A stretch of DNA of 64,000 bases from Polynucleobacter sp. 73C-SIWE (GTDB taxonomy: Bacteria; Pseudomonadota; Gammaproteobacteria; Burkholderiales; Burkholderiaceae): contig NZ_JACVOK010000001.1 in assembly GCF_018882465.1 (NCBI RefSeq), positions 62,001 through 126,000 on the forward strand, written 5' to 3'. Made by a program: the position numbers and the translations under genes. The notes under the pieces were generated by a model. That model worked only from the letters and a program-made list of their open reading frames with translations. It was not told the DNA's origin and made no database searches. Every line of letters begins with the position of its first letter. Within the stretch, counting starts at the first letter, position 1. This document shows positions 52,434 to 62,358 of the stretch, piece after piece.

Positions 52434-52722
52434 CTTTTACGTTAGGATTTTGAAACTTAAAGCCTTCATTCAAACCCTCACGTACAAAGTCTAGCTCTGT
52501 CCCATCCAAATACGCCAAGCTCTTTGGATCAACAAATACTTTGATGCCATTAGACTCAAATACTTGATCTTCAGCGGCAGGCTCATCGACATACTCCAAT
52601 TGATAAGCCAAACCAGAGCAACCTGTAGTGCGCACACCCAAACGCAAACCACACCCCTTACCGCGCTTTTCTAAATTGCGGTTAACGTGTGCAGCTGCTT
52701 TGTCAGTTAAGGTAATTGCCAT
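52399..52722 (-). CDS. iscA: A-type iron-sulfur carrier IscA
   Basis: The protein has 107 residues with the three conserved Cys in [10 protein letters not shown] and DECGCGESF. It carries Fe-S clusters to target proteins. It is 5 bases after iscU. Confidence 0.95.
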   Translation of the reverse strand: MAITLTDKAAAHVNRNLEKRGKGCGLRLGVRTTGCSGLAYQLEYVDEPAAEDQVFESNGIKVFVDPKSLAYLDGTELDFVREGLNEGFKFQNPNVKDECGCGESFRV

Positions 52723-52727
52723 AGTTT

Positions 52728-53114
52728 TTATTGAGCCGGATGCTTTTCTTTGTAATCAGCAACCGCTGCCTTGATAGCGTCTTCAGCCAAGATAGAGCAG
52801 TGAATCTTCACGGGTGGCAAAGCCAACTCTTCAGCAATCAAAGAGTTCTTGATCTCTAAAGCCTGATCCAAGGTCTTACCCTTAACCCACTCGGTTACCA
52901 GTGAGGAAGAGGCAATTGCTGAGCCGCAGCCATAAGTCTTGAACTTAGCATCTTCAATCACGCCTTGATCATTTACGCGGATTTGTAATTTCATGACGTC
53001 GCCACAAGCTGGCGCACCAACCATACCGGTACCTACACTTTCATCACCCTTCTCAAAAGAACCTACGTTACGGGGGTTCTCATAATGGTCGATTACTTTT
53101 TCACTATATGCCAT
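52728..53114 (-). CDS. iscU: Iron-sulfur scaffold IscU
   Basis: The protein has 128 residues. Scaffold Cys lie in [21 protein letters not shown] and [10 protein letters not shown], and LPPVK just before the last is the HscA-binding motif. It assembles Fe-S clusters with sulfur from IscS. Confidence 0.97.
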   Translation of the reverse strand: MAYSEKVIDHYENPRNVGSFEKGDESVGTGMVGAPACGDVMKLQIRVNDQGVIEDAKFKTYGCGSAIASSSLVTEWVKGKTLDQALEIKNSLIAEELALPPVKIHCSILAEDAIKAAVADYKEKHPAQ

Positions 53115-53142
53115 GGTATTTCCTCTTTAATCCTTCAAATTC

Positions 53143-54402
53143 TTAATGTGCCGCCCACTGAATCGTGCTTAAGTCGATTCCGTCTTTAAACATTTCCCAC
53201 AATGGTGAGAGTTCGCGTAACTTCGCAATCTTTTCTTTCACCAGCTTGATTGTGAAATCGACCTCCTCTTCAGTCGTAAAACGGCCGAGAGTAAAACGAA
53301 TTGAGCTATGAGCTAGTTCATCATTACGTCCTAAGGCACGCAATACATAAGAAGGCTCTAATGAAGCTGATGTACAAGCGGATCCAGATGAGATTGCCAA
53401 ATCTTTCAGGGCCATCAACATTGACTCACCCTCAACATAGTTAAAACTGATATTGAGGTTATGGGGCACACGATCATCCATGTCACCGTTCACATAAACT
53501 TCTTCAATATCTTTCAAGCCTGCCAAGAGACGATCGCGCAACGCACGAATACGCTTATTTTCTTCAACCATCTCAATGCGAGCAATGCGGAATGCCTCGC
53601 CCATGCCGACAATTTGATGAACCGCTAGGGTTCCAGAACGCATGCCGCGCTCATGACCACCACCATGAATCTGAGCCTCAATCCGAATGCGAGGCTTGCG
53701 ACGCACAAACAACGCGCCAATCCCTTTTGGGCCATAAGTCTTGTGAGCAGAAAAACTCATTAGGTCGACCTTGGTCTTCTCTAAATCGATTTCTACCTTG
53801 CCCGTAGCTTGAGCAGCATCCACATGCAAAATCACACCGCGCGAACGGCATAAGTCACCAATCGCTGGAATATCTTGCACGACACCGATTTCATTATTGA
53901 CGTACATCACTGATGCCAAAATCGTGCCTGGCTTCATTGCCGTTTCTAGCTGCGCGAAGTCAATTAAGCCATTCGGCAAAACATCTAAGTAAGTTACCTC
54001 ATAACCTTCACGCTCAAGCTCGCGACAGGTATCTAAAGTAGCCTTGTGCTCGGTCTTAACAGTAATGATGTGATTGCCACGATCTTTATAGAAGTGCGCT
54101 GCACCCTTCAATGCCAAATTAATACTTTCAGTAGCGCCACTGGTAAACACAATCTCTCTTGGATCTGCATGAACGAGTTGCGCCACTTCTGAACGCGCCC
54201 ATTCAACCGCCTCTTCAGCAGCCCAGCCATAAGCATGGCTACGTGATGCCGCATTGCCAAACTGCTCACGCAAGTAGGGCAACATTTTGTCGACTACACG
54301 TGGATCAATCGGTGTTGTAGCTGAGTAGTCCATATACACCGGGAAGTGCTCAGGACTAAACATCGGAACCGGCTGAATTGGAAGGTCTTGTGGTGCGTTC
54401 AT
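53143..54402 (-). CDS. iscS: Cysteine desulfurase IscS
   Basis: The protein has 419 residues, a little longer at the N-terminus than E. coli IscS. PLP Lys is in [12 protein letters not shown], and the mobile Cys loop is [35 protein letters not shown] starts the conserved part. It takes sulfur from cysteine and hands it to IscU. Confidence 0.97.
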   Translation of the reverse strand: MNAPQDLPIQPVPMFSPEHFPVYMDYSATTPIDPRVVDKMLPYLREQFGNAASRSHAYGWAAEEAVEWARSEVAQLVHADPREIVFTSGATESINLALKGAAHFYKDRGNHIITVKTEHKATLDTCRELEREGYEVTYLDVLPNGLIDFAQLETAMKPGTILASVMYVNNEIGVVQDIPAIGDLCRSRGVILHVDAAQATGKVEIDLEKTKVDLMSFSAHKTYGPKGIGALFVRRKPRIRIEAQIHGGGHERGMRSGTLAVHQIVGMGEAFRIARIEMVEENKRIRALRDRLLAGLKDIEEVYVNGDMDDRVPHNLNISFNYVEGESMLMALKDLAISSGSACTSASLEPSYVLRALGRNDELAHSSIRFTLGRFTTEEEVDFTIKLVKEKIAKLRELSPLWEMFKDGIDLSTIQWAAH

Positions 54403-54431
54403 GATTGACTTATTTTGATGAATTACTTTTT

Positions 54432-55001
54432 TTAACTTTGGCGCGCCAAATTAAATACAGAATTAATTAATGGGGCTTTAGGTGCAACTTCTTTTTTCGC
54501 AGCAAGTGCTGGCGCTGTTTTTTCAGCTTTAGCACTTTCAACTTTGATTTTCTTTTGACGCATATCTTGAATAACAACACCACGTCCTTCTTGTTGCTGA
54601 ACTAGATTAAGCAAACTCACTGAGCTGAGATACTCAACCATCTTCAAATTCAGATTACTCCAAAGATCATGAGTCATACAGTGACCATGCTGATCTTCAT
54701 CACTATGGCAGTTACCTTTACCGCCACACTGAGTTGCATCTAAGGGCTCATCCACAGCAACAATAATGTCGGCAACACTAATTTCATGAGGCTTGCGCGC
54801 GAGTGTGTACCCGCCTCCAGGCCCACGAGTGCTCTCAACAATGTTGAAGCGACGTAATTTGCCGAACAATTGCTCTAAATAGGAAAGGGAGATTTTTTGT
54901 CTTTGGCTAATTCCAGCCAAAGTTACAGGGCCATGCGCTTCGCGCAGGGCTAAATCGATCATTGCGGTTACTGCAAAACGGCCTTTAGTTGTAAGTCTCA
55001 T
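54432..55001 (-). CDS. iscR: Rrf2-family Fe-S regulator IscR
   Basis: The protein has 189 residues. The winged helix-turn-helix ([35 protein letters not shown]) is followed by the cluster-binding Cys in TQCGGKGNC and HCMTHDLW, with a longer gap between second and third Cys than in E. coli IscR. The Lys/Ala-rich C-terminus is variable. With a [2Fe-2S] cluster it represses the isc operon. A matching site lies upstream at 55052-55076. Confidence 0.95.
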   Translation of the reverse strand: MRLTTKGRFAVTAMIDLALREAHGPVTLAGISQRQKISLSYLEQLFGKLRRFNIVESTRGPGGGYTLARKPHEISVADIIVAVDEPLDATQCGGKGNCHSDEDQHGHCMTHDLWSNLNLKMVEYLSSVSLLNLVQQQEGRGVVIQDMRQKKIKVESAKAEKTAPALAAKKEVAPKAPLINSVFNLARQS

Positions 55002-55051
55002 ATGTCACCTTGGTAATGGATTGTTATGGACAGCTCATGGTCGGCAGGGTA

Positions 55052-55076
55052 ATACCCGACCATTCCACTCAACTTT
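55052..55076 (-). promoter_or_regulatory. Predicted type 1 IscR binding site upstream of iscR
   Basis: Read on the minus strand, this 25-base stretch begins AAAGTTGAG and ends GGTCGGGTAT, agreeing by my count at 18 of 25 positions with the type 1 IscR consensus as I recall it (ATAGTTGAC...TAGTCGGGTAT). It lies 51 bases before the iscR start, as expected for autoregulation. An overlapping inverted repeat (ATGGTCGG 55037-55044, CCGACCAT 55056-55063) is also present. Confidence 0.7.
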
Positions 55077-55139
55077 ACCATATAACCTAGCAAACTGCTC
55101 GGGAATTATCCCAGAAAACCCTTCTGGAATCCAGTAAAT

Positions 55140-57296
55140 TTAAGCCACAAAGTCTCTAGACCTGGCCCCAAAGGCCATTTCTTTGACTTTTGTTAGGCGA
55201 TCACGGGTGCTGGCAGCCTTCTCAAACTCCAGATTTTTGGCTTCGGCATTCATTTGCTTCTCTAGACGCTTGATTTCACCAACCAGGTCTTTCTCGCTCA
55301 TATCCTCATAGCGAGCCCGCTCCTGCTCCACCTGCATCTCCTGGCGCTTCTCTTTGACGTCATAGACGCCATCAATAATGTCCTTAATGCGCTTTTGAAC
55401 CCCTTTTGGCTCAATACCATGTAACTTATTAAAGGCAATTTGCTTGGTACGACGTCTTTCCGTCTCCCCCATGGCGCGTTTCATGGAATCAGTCACCCGA
55501 TCGGCATACAGAATCGCTTTGCCTCGGACATTTCGTGCTGCGCGTCCGATGGTCTGAATCAAGCTGCGTTCAGAACGCAAGAAGCCCTCCTTGTCGGCAT
55601 CCAAAATTGCCACCAAAGAAACTTCTGGAATATCCAAACCTTCGCGCAGTAAATTGATGCCCACCAAGACATCGAAGACGCCTAAACGAAGATCGCGCAA
55701 AATTTCTACGCGCTCTACCGTATCAATATCGGAGTGCACATAACGTACCTTCACACCATTATCAGAAAGATAGTCTGTTAATTGCTCTGCCATACGCTTA
55801 GTCAGAACCGTCACTAAAACACGCTCGCCTACTTTGACGCGCTCATGAATCTGACTCAGCAAATCATCAACCTGTGTACTTGCAGGTAATACTTCAATTT
55901 CTGGATCAACTAATCCAGTAGGTCTTGCAACTTGCTCAACCACTTGGCCTTGATGCGTATTCTCATAATCAGCTGGTGTAGCGGAAACAAAAATGGTTTG
56001 ACGCATCTTCGTTTCAAACTCGGTAAATTTGAGTGGGCGATTATCCATTGCCGAAGGCAGACGGAAACCAAATTCAACTAAGGTATGTTTGCGCGATTTA
56101 TCGCCGTTATACATGGCATTCAGCTGCCCAATCAGAACATGGCTCTCATCCAAGAACATCAGGGCATCATTGGGCAGATAGTCGACCAAGGTCGGCGGGG
56201 CCTCGCCTGGAGCAGCCCCCGAGAGGTGGCGGGAGTAGTTCTCAATGCCCTTACAGAAACCCAATTCGTTGAGCATCTCTAAATCAAAACGGGTACGCTG
56301 TTCTAAGCGTTGCGCCTCAACCAGTTTTCCATCTTTGACAAACTCATCTAAACGAGTGCGTAACTCCGTCTTAATGGTTTCAATTGCTTTGAGAACAGTG
56401 TCTCGCGGAGTGACGTAGTGCGAACTTGGGTAAACAGTAAAACGTGGAATCTTTTGGCGAATCTTGCCAGTGAGCGGATCAAAAAATTGCAAGCTCTCAA
56501 CCACATCATCAAATAATTCAACACGCACTGCTAACTCATTATGCTCAGCGGGGAAAATATCAATCGTATCTCCACGTACTCGAAATACACCACGCTTGAA
56601 ATCAGTTTCATTGCGATCGTATTGCATAGCGATCAGTCGCATCAAAATATCGCGCTGACTCATCTTGTCGCCAGGACGCAGAGTCATCACCATACTGTGA
56701 TAGTCGCCAGGATTACCGATACCGTAAATTGCAGACACTGTTGCAACGATGATCACATCGCGACGCTCTAACAAACTTTTCGTAGCAGATAAACGCATCT
56801 GTTCGATATGTTCATTAATCGAAGAGTCTTTTTCAATAAAGAGGTCGCGCTGAGGAACATAGGCTTCAGGCTGGTAATAGTCGTAGTAACTAACAAAATA
56901 CTCGACGGCATTTTTGGGGAAAAACTCTCTAAATTCGCTGTAAAGCTGAGCGGCCAGAGTCTTATTTGGAGCAAAAATAATTGCCGGACGACCAGTTCTG
57001 GCAATCACATTGGCCATGGTGAAGGTCTTTCCAGACCCCGTGACGCCCAAGAGGGTTTGAAAGGTTAATCCGTCTTCAATACCCTCTACCAAGGCCTCAA
57101 TCGCCTGAGGCTGGTCTCCAGCAGGGGTAAATGGCTGATAAAGCTGGTAGGGAGAGTCCGGAAAACTGACAAATTTAGCCGGGTCTAGGTCGTGGCCTGC
57201 CTCGCCCAATGGGTCGGCAATAGGCTTTTTTAGATCTTCTTTGACTGCAGAATTTGTGGCAATTTTGGGGGACTTAGGGGGCATCTCGGCTATCAT
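55140..57296 (-). CDS. uvrB: Excinuclease ABC subunit B
   Basis: The protein has 718 residues from ATG 57296 (a second start, ATG 57284, is possible). Walker A is GVTGSGKT, the damage-verification hairpin is [12 protein letters not shown], the DEAD-type box is FLDESHV, and helicase motifs V and VI are in [11 protein letters not shown] and [13 protein letters not shown] domain ends the chain. UvrB verifies DNA damage in nucleotide excision repair. It has an N-terminal extension of about 45 residues relative to E. coli UvrB. Confidence 0.96.
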   Translation of the reverse strand: MIAEMPPKSPKIATNSAVKEDLKKPIADPLGEAGHDLDPAKFVSFPDSPYQLYQPFTPAGDQPQAIEALVEGIEDGLTFQTLLGVTGSGKTFTMANVIARTGRPAIIFAPNKTLAAQLYSEFREFFPKNAVEYFVSYYDYYQPEAYVPQRDLFIEKDSSINEHIEQMRLSATKSLLERRDVIIVATVSAIYGIGNPGDYHSMVMTLRPGDKMSQRDILMRLIAMQYDRNETDFKRGVFRVRGDTIDIFPAEHNELAVRVELFDDVVESLQFFDPLTGKIRQKIPRFTVYPSSHYVTPRDTVLKAIETIKTELRTRLDEFVKDGKLVEAQRLEQRTRFDLEMLNELGFCKGIENYSRHLSGAAPGEAPPTLVDYLPNDALMFLDESHVLIGQLNAMYNGDKSRKHTLVEFGFRLPSAMDNRPLKFTEFETKMRQTIFVSATPADYENTHQGQVVEQVARPTGLVDPEIEVLPASTQVDDLLSQIHERVKVGERVLVTVLTKRMAEQLTDYLSDNGVKVRYVHSDIDTVERVEILRDLRLGVFDVLVGINLLREGLDIPEVSLVAILDADKEGFLRSERSLIQTIGRAARNVRGKAILYADRVTDSMKRAMGETERRRTKQIAFNKLHGIEPKGVQKRIKDIIDGVYDVKEKRQEMQVEQERARYEDMSEKDLVGEIKRLEKQMNAEAKNLEFEKAASTRDRLTKVKEMAFGARSRDFVA

Positions 57297-57455
57297 TTCA
57301 TCTGTGAGATTTCTTCACAGCGAATTTTGTACAAACAATGATTTTGCCGTTTTTATTTAGAAATAGTTGACTCTGGCCCCCAAAACCGACAATTAAGCTT
57401 AATTTAACGTCATTAAATAGTAAAAATATCCTTAAACCACCTTTTCCGACCTCAA
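57297..57455. promoter_or_regulatory. Divergent region between uvrB and the aminotransferase gene
   Basis: It should hold both promoters. CTGTGA (57302-57307) and TCACAG (57315-57320) form an inverted repeat next to the uvrB start, but the CTGT and ACAG ends are 11 bases apart, not the 8 of a LexA box. No other clear site is seen. Confidence 0.35.
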
Positions 57456-58655
57456 ATGACCCTGTTTGCCTCAGTCCAGCTAGCCCCTAAAGATCCTATT
57501 TTTGGCCTCACAGAAGCCTATGTTGCAGACCAACGTCCTGACAAAGTAAACCTCGGTGTTGGTGTGTATTACACAGATGAAGGCAAGGTGCCTTTACTGA
57601 AAGCAGTGATTAAAGCTGAAGAGGCGGTAGTTGCAAAGCAATCACCTCGTAGCTACATCCCAATTGAAGGTCCGAATCCCTATAACAGCGCAGTACAAAA
57701 CTTATTGTTTGGAGCAGACTCTGCTCTGATTAAAGATGGTCGCGTTGTAACAGCTGAATGTTTAGGTGGTACGGGCGCATTGCGCGTTGGTGCTGACTTC
57801 ATTAAACGCCTCAACTTAAATGCACCTTGTGCCATTAGTAATCCAACATGGGAAAACCATCGCGGTATTTTTGAATCTGCTGGCTTTGAGGTGGTCGAAT
57901 ACAACTACTTCGATGGCAAGACCCGCGGCGTTGATTTTGATGGCATGGTGAAGTCTCTGGAATCTTTCCCAAAGAACACAACCGTTCTTTTACATGCTTG
58001 CTGTCACAACCCAACTGGTGCAGATATTACTGAAGCCCAGTGGCATCAAGTCATTGATATCTGCAAGAACAAAGGGTTAATTCCATTCTTGGATATGGCC
58101 TATCAAGGCTTTGCATCTGGGATTGAGCAAGACGGTATCGCCGTTCGACTTTTTGCTCAGTCTGGCATGTCCTTCTTCGTATCAAGCTCTTTCTCTAAAT
58201 CATTTTCACTATATGGTGAGCGTGTAGGTGCTTTGTCGATCGTGACCCAAAGTAAAGATGAATCTACTCGCGTGCTCTCGCAATTAAAGCGCGTCATCCG
58301 TACTAATTATTCCAACCCTCCAACTCACGGCGCTGCAATTGCTGCTGCCGTTTTGAACTCTCCAGAGTTGCGCAAGCTCTGGGAGGATGAGTTGGCAGAA
58401 ATGCGTGATCGCATTAAATCAATGCGTCATGGTCTCGTTGAAAAACTCGCTGCTGCTGGTGTAAAGCAAGACTTTGCTTTTATTGAACAGCAACGTGGAA
58501 TGTTTTCTTACTCAGGTCTAACAGCTGAGCAAGTTGAACGCTTACAGAAGGAAGATGGCATTTACGCACTTTCTACTGGACGTATTTGTGTCGCGGCTCT
58601 CAATACCAAAAATATTGATAAAGTGGCCAAAGCAATCGCCCGCGTATTGGCCTAA
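57456..58655 (+). CDS. Aspartate/aromatic amino acid aminotransferase
   Basis: The protein has 399 residues of aminotransferase class I, AspC/TyrB type: LGVGVYYTDEGKVP near the start, CCHNPTGAD in the middle, PLP Lys in SSSFSKSFSLYGERVG and the substrate Arg region GRICVAALN near the end. It moves amino groups between aromatic or acidic amino acids and 2-oxoglutarate. AspC and TyrB specificity cannot be separated safely. Confidence 0.92.
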   Translation: MTLFASVQLAPKDPIFGLTEAYVADQRPDKVNLGVGVYYTDEGKVPLLKAVIKAEEAVVAKQSPRSYIPIEGPNPYNSAVQNLLFGADSALIKDGRVVTAECLGGTGALRVGADFIKRLNLNAPCAISNPTWENHRGIFESAGFEVVEYNYFDGKTRGVDFDGMVKSLESFPKNTTVLLHACCHNPTGADITEAQWHQVIDICKNKGLIPFLDMAYQGFASGIEQDGIAVRLFAQSGMSFFVSSSFSKSFSLYGERVGALSIVTQSKDESTRVLSQLKRVIRTNYSNPPTHGAAIAAAVLNSPELRKLWEDELAEMRDRIKSMRHGLVEKLAAAGVKQDFAFIEQQRGMFSYSGLTAEQVERLQKEDGIYALSTGRICVAALNTKNIDKVAKAIARVLA

Positions 58656-58695
58656 AAAGCACAATAGGCGGCTATAAAGAATTACAGGAGGTAAT

Positions 58696-59988
58696 ATGCT
58701 GTATCAGTTACACGAGTTCCAAAAGGCCTTACTTCAACCCATGAGCTCATGGGCACGCGCTGCATCTGAGGCTTTTATCAATGCCTCTAATCCAGCATCT
58801 AAGGTTCCAGGATCTGAGCGTTTAGCTGCCAGCTATGAACTCCTTTACCGCTTAGGCAAGGACTATAAAAAACCAGAATTTGGTATTCGCGCTGTTAAGG
58901 CACATGGTCAGGAAGTGGCGATCCATGAAAGAACTATCGTTGCAAAACCTTTTTGCAATCTGGTTCGCTTCAAGCGCTTTTCTGATGATGTAGAAACCAT
59001 CAAGCACCTCAAAGATGATCCAGTGGTACTAGTAGTAGCTCCCATGTCTGGGCACCACGCTACTCTGTTACGCGATACAGTGCGCACTCTTTTGCAAGAT
59101 CATAAGGTGTACATTACCGATTGGATTGATGCGCGCAATGTTCCCGTTGAAGATGGCGAATTTGGTCTTGACGACTATGTTCACTACATTCAAGAATTTA
59201 TCCGTGTCATTGGCGCTCAAGATTTGCACGTCATTTCTGTTTGTCAGCCAACTGTCCCAACCTTGGGCGCCATTTCCCTGATGGCTAGTGCTGGTGAAGC
59301 AACCCCAGCCTCCATGATCATGATGGGTGGTCCAATTGATGCGCGCAAATCACCTACTGCTGTGAATAACTTAGCGGAGCAGAAATCGCACGAATGGTTT
59401 GAGAGTCATGTGATTTATAAAGTGCCTCCAACCTATCCTGGTGCTGGTCGTCGTGTTTATCCAGGCTTCTTACAGCACACTGGCTTTATTGCCATGAACC
59501 CACAAAACCATCTGCAATCACATTGGGACTACTTCCAAAACCTCGTGCGTGGTGACGAGCAAGATACTGATGCACATATCCGTTTCTACGACGAATACAA
59601 CGCAGTTCTAGATCTAGATGCGAAGTTTTACCTTGACACCATCAAGACCGTTTTCCAAGACTATGCTTTGCCGAATGGTACCTGGCAAGTGGCTGGTGAT
59701 CTTGTTAAACCACATGACATTAAACACACTGCCCTACTAACTGTAGAGGGTGAGCTTGATGATATATCTGGAAGTGGTCAAACCCGTTCGGCTCACGGCT
59801 TGTGTACTGGTATCCCAAAAGAACATAAAGATCACTACGAAGTTACTGGCGCTGGCCACTATGGCATCTTTGCCGGTCGTCGTTGGCGCGATAAGGTTTA
59901 TCCAAAGATCAAAAACTTTATCCGCGATCACCAAGGTGTACATAAAAAAAGTAAGGCGAGACCTCCTAAACTAGAAGGTTCTAACTAG
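58696..59988 (+). CDS. phaZ: Intracellular polyhydroxyalkanoate depolymerase
   Basis: The protein has 430 residues, typical of the intracellular PhaZ family, beginning MLYQLHEFQKALLQPMSSWA. The lipase-box-like motif with catalytic Cys is SVCQPT near residue 182-187. AGGAGGT at 58686-58692 is a perfect ribosome site. It breaks down PHB granules. A strong terminator follows at 59999-60025. Confidence 0.93.
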   Translation: MLYQLHEFQKALLQPMSSWARAASEAFINASNPASKVPGSERLAASYELLYRLGKDYKKPEFGIRAVKAHGQEVAIHERTIVAKPFCNLVRFKRFSDDVETIKHLKDDPVVLVVAPMSGHHATLLRDTVRTLLQDHKVYITDWIDARNVPVEDGEFGLDDYVHYIQEFIRVIGAQDLHVISVCQPTVPTLGAISLMASAGEATPASMIMMGGPIDARKSPTAVNNLAEQKSHEWFESHVIYKVPPTYPGAGRRVYPGFLQHTGFIAMNPQNHLQSHWDYFQNLVRGDEQDTDAHIRFYDEYNAVLDLDAKFYLDTIKTVFQDYALPNGTWQVAGDLVKPHDIKHTALLTVEGELDDISGSGQTRSAHGLCTGIPKEHKDHYEVTGAGHYGIFAGRRWRDKVYPKIKNFIRDHQGVHKKSKARPPKLEGSN

Positions 59989-59998
59989 GTATCAATGG

Positions 59999-60025
59999 GT
60001 GAGGGCTGAGGCCCTCACTTTTTTT
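59999..60025 (+). terminator. Rho-independent terminator after phaZ
   Basis: GTGAGGGC (59999-60006) and GCCCTCAC (60011-60018) form a perfect 8-base stem with loop TGAG, followed by seven T. It separates phaZ from the rnfB-nth genes. Confidence 0.92.
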
Positions 60026-60040
60026 AGCCAATCTCCAGCA

Positions 60041-60733
60041 ATGAAAATCACACAAGCGAATGAACTCTCTAATCGCTTGGAGGATGCCCTACCTCAAACC
60101 CAATGTACTAAATGCGGCTATCCAGATTGCCGAGGCTATGCTGAGGCAATGGCCAGCGGTGAAGCTTTACCAAACCGTTGCCCACCTGGCGGTATTGAGG
60201 GGATCCAACGGCTTAGTAAAATTCTGGTGCCGATTTATCCACAAGATGCATTCGATTTAAATCCCACTGTTGATTCTGAGTGTGGAGTTGAGCGCCCCAG
60301 ACCAGTAGCGTTAATTGACCCACAAAAATGCATTGGCTGCACCCTTTGTATTCAGGCATGTCCGGTCGATGCCATTGTGGGCGCATCAAAACAAATGCAT
60401 GTTGTTTTAACTGAGTGGTGCACGGGTTGTGATCTTTGCATTCCACCATGCCCCGTTGATTGCATCAGCATGATTGATGTTACAGATAATAAAACCGGTT
60501 GGAATGCCTGGTCACAAGATCTAGCCGATATCTCACGTCAGCGCTATCACGACCGAGAGCAACGCCTCGATAGAGAGCAAAAAGATAATGACGAACGCTT
60601 GGCTAAAAAAGCTGCCGCTAAGTTAATTGCAGTGAATGCCGATAAGCCGACATCAGATGAGCAGTTAAAAGAACAAGAACGTAAGCGCGCCATCATTGCT
60701 GCTGCAATCGCGCGTGCTCAGCAAAAGAAATAA
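60041..60733 (+). CDS. rnfB: RnfB-like ferredoxin protein without membrane anchor
   Basis: The protein has 230 residues from ATG 60041, chosen because the upstream frame runs through the phaZ terminator. An N-terminal Fe-S domain (CTKCGYPDCRGYAEAM and NRCPPGG) is followed by two [4Fe-4S] sites (CIGCTLCIQACPVDA, CTGCDLCIPPCPVDC) and a charged helical tail. The N-terminal membrane helix of true RnfB and other rnf genes are absent, so it is probably a soluble electron carrier. It overlaps nth (TAATG). Confidence 0.85.
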   Translation: MKITQANELSNRLEDALPQTQCTKCGYPDCRGYAEAMASGEALPNRCPPGGIEGIQRLSKILVPIYPQDAFDLNPTVDSECGVERPRPVALIDPQKCIGCTLCIQACPVDAIVGASKQMHVVLTEWCTGCDLCIPPCPVDCISMIDVTDNKTGWNAWSQDLADISRQRYHDREQRLDREQKDNDERLAKKAAAKLIAVNADKPTSDEQLKEQERKRAIIAAAIARAQQKK

Positions 60734-61389
60734 TGAACCCCGAAAAAAGGCGCGCGTTCTTTGAGCAACTCAAAGCGAACAATCCTAAACCGACCACAGA
60801 ACTTGAATACAGCTCACCATTTGAGTTACTGATCGCAGTATTGCTATCCGCCCAAGCAACTGACATATCAGTCAATAAGGGTACCCGTAAGCTATTTAAG
60901 ATTGCCAACACCCCTCAAGCCCTGTTAGATTTGGGCGAAGAAGGGGTAAAGCCATATATTCAGCACATTGGTTTATTTAACTCTAAGGGCAGACATATAC
61001 AAGAGACTTGCCGCCTCTTGCTTGAAAAACATCACGGTAAGGTTCCACAAACCCGCGAAGAATTAGAGGCCTTGCCAGGTGTTGGTAGAAAAACTGCCAA
61101 CGTCATTCTGAATACTGCATTTGGGCAGCCTACGATTGCTGTTGATACGCACATCTTTAGAGTCTCGAATCGTACCGGTTTAGCCCCTGGTAAAGATGTT
61201 GTAAAAGTTGAGGAGCAGCTATTGAAGCGTGTTCCCAAAGAATTTCTACTAGATGCTCATCATTGGCTTATTTTGCACGGTAGATATACTTGTAAAGCCC
61301 GGAACCCAGATTGTGCTCAATGCATTGTTGAGCCTTTATGCGGCTTTAAACAAAAAACAGGAAAAGGGAAAGTACGTGGCGATATTTAA
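60733..61389 (+). CDS. nth: Endonuclease III
   Basis: The protein has 218 residues. The helix-hairpin-helix LPGVGRKTANV contains the catalytic Lys, the catalytic Asp is in VDTHIFRV, and the Fe-S ligands are CKARNPDCAQC with PLCGF. It removes oxidised pyrimidines in base excision repair. It overlaps the stop of rnfB and the start of the DUF1841 gene. Confidence 0.96.
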   Translation: MNPEKRRAFFEQLKANNPKPTTELEYSSPFELLIAVLLSAQATDISVNKGTRKLFKIANTPQALLDLGEEGVKPYIQHIGLFNSKGRHIQETCRLLLEKHHGKVPQTREELEALPGVGRKTANVILNTAFGQPTIAVDTHIFRVSNRTGLAPGKDVVKVEEQLLKRVPKEFLLDAHHWLILHGRYTCKARNPDCAQCIVEPLCGFKQKTGKGKVRGDI

Positions 61390-61807
61390 TCCAACTCGAG
61401 AAGAAGTGCGTCGCTTTTTCTGCGATGTCTGGAAAAAGAAAACTGCGGGCCAGATTTTGGATCCAATGGAAACGCTTGCTAGCGATTGGATGGTGGAGCA
61501 CCCCGAATACCACGTATTACTTGCGGATCCTGAAGGTGCATTAGCCCAAGACTACACGCCTGAGCGCGGCGAGACGAACCCCTTCCTCCATCTGTCAATG
61601 CATCTATCGATTAGCGAGCAGATATCAATCGATCAGCCGCCCGGCATTAAAGAGATTGCAGACAAGCTATCCCAAAAACTAGGATCCATGCATGAAGCAC
61701 AACATCTCATCATGGAATGCTTAGGGCAAGCGATGTGGGAAGCGCAACGTGAAGGTGGGCAGCTCAGCCCTGACAAATACCTCGAGGCATTAAAAAAGCT
61801 CGTTTAA
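61376..61807 (+). CDS. DUF1841-family protein
   Basis: The protein has 143 residues from GTG 61376, chosen because the residues FNPTREEVRRFFCDVW match the family start and an A/G-rich ribosome site (GGAAAAGGGAAAG) precedes it; the frame extends further up only inside nth. Other features are LDPMETLASDWMVEHPEYH, NPFLHLSMHLSISEQ and AQHLIMECLGQAMWEAQREG. The function is unknown. It overlaps nth by 14 bases. Confidence 0.85.
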   Translation: MAIFNPTREEVRRFFCDVWKKKTAGQILDPMETLASDWMVEHPEYHVLLADPEGALAQDYTPERGETNPFLHLSMHLSISEQISIDQPPGIKEIADKLSQKLGSMHEAQHLIMECLGQAMWEAQREGGQLSPDKYLEALKKLV

Positions 61808-62244
61808 ATCAGGGATGCGATTTCTGCCTTGATTGCATCTGACAATTGAGATGCTTTTCTTGTGCGCTCTAGCAATACAGATGCTGGAGTTTCTTGTGCC
61901 CGCTTGGACCAAGCTGACCCCGGGAAAAAGGCATCGTCTTTATATCTAGGAATAACATGCCAATGAAGATGCGGCACCATATTGCCTAAGGCGGCAAGAT
62001 TGATTTTGTCTGGATGCATCACATGGCGTATAGCCTCTTCAACAGCAAAGACCAGTGTCATCAGATGCTCGCGCTCGCCATAAGTCAGATCGGTCATCTC
62101 AGGAACATGTCGATTCCAGATCACCCTACAAAAACCAGGCAAGTCCGAATCATTTACGAGAATGACACGGCAGTCATCTCCACGCCAAATTAACTGACCC
62201 TCTTCGGGCTTTAGATCTTCTTTACAAAGTGTGCAATTTGCCAT
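61804..62244 (-). CDS. HIT-family protein
   Basis: The protein has 146 residues with the histidine triad in HLHWHVIPR near residue 92-100 and an N-terminal CTLC zinc-type pair. Likely a nucleotide hydrolase or transferase of the HIT superfamily; substrate unknown. It converges with the DUF1841 gene (4-base overlap). Confidence 0.9.
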   Translation of the reverse strand: MANCTLCKEDLKPEEGQLIWRGDDCRVILVNDSDLPGFCRVIWNRHVPEMTDLTYGEREHLMTLVFAVEEAIRHVMHPDKINLAALGNMVPHLHWHVIPRYKDDAFFPGSAWSKRAQETPASVLLERTRKASQLSDAIKAEIASLI

Positions 62245-62264
62245 GGGGAGAATGTATACGAAAA

Positions 62265-62303
62265 CGGCATCTAAGTCACCCTTGTGGGGTAATTTAGATG
62301 CCG
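62265..62303 (-). terminator. Hairpin between aceA and the HIT gene
   Basis: CGGCATCTAA (62265-62274) and TTAGATGCCG (62294-62303) are exact inverted arms; the 19-base loop can form an inner ACCC/GGGT pair. On the minus strand TTTTCG follows, a modest T tail, so it probably ends the aceA transcript. Confidence 0.6.
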
Positions 62304-62358
62304 CGGCAGTATGGGCTTATTTTTTACTGCGCTGCTACTACAAACTACTTAGGGATTC

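Noticed and set aside
57302-57320. LexA (SOS) box before uvrB
   Set aside because: The CTGT and ACAG ends are 11 bases apart; the usual box has 8.
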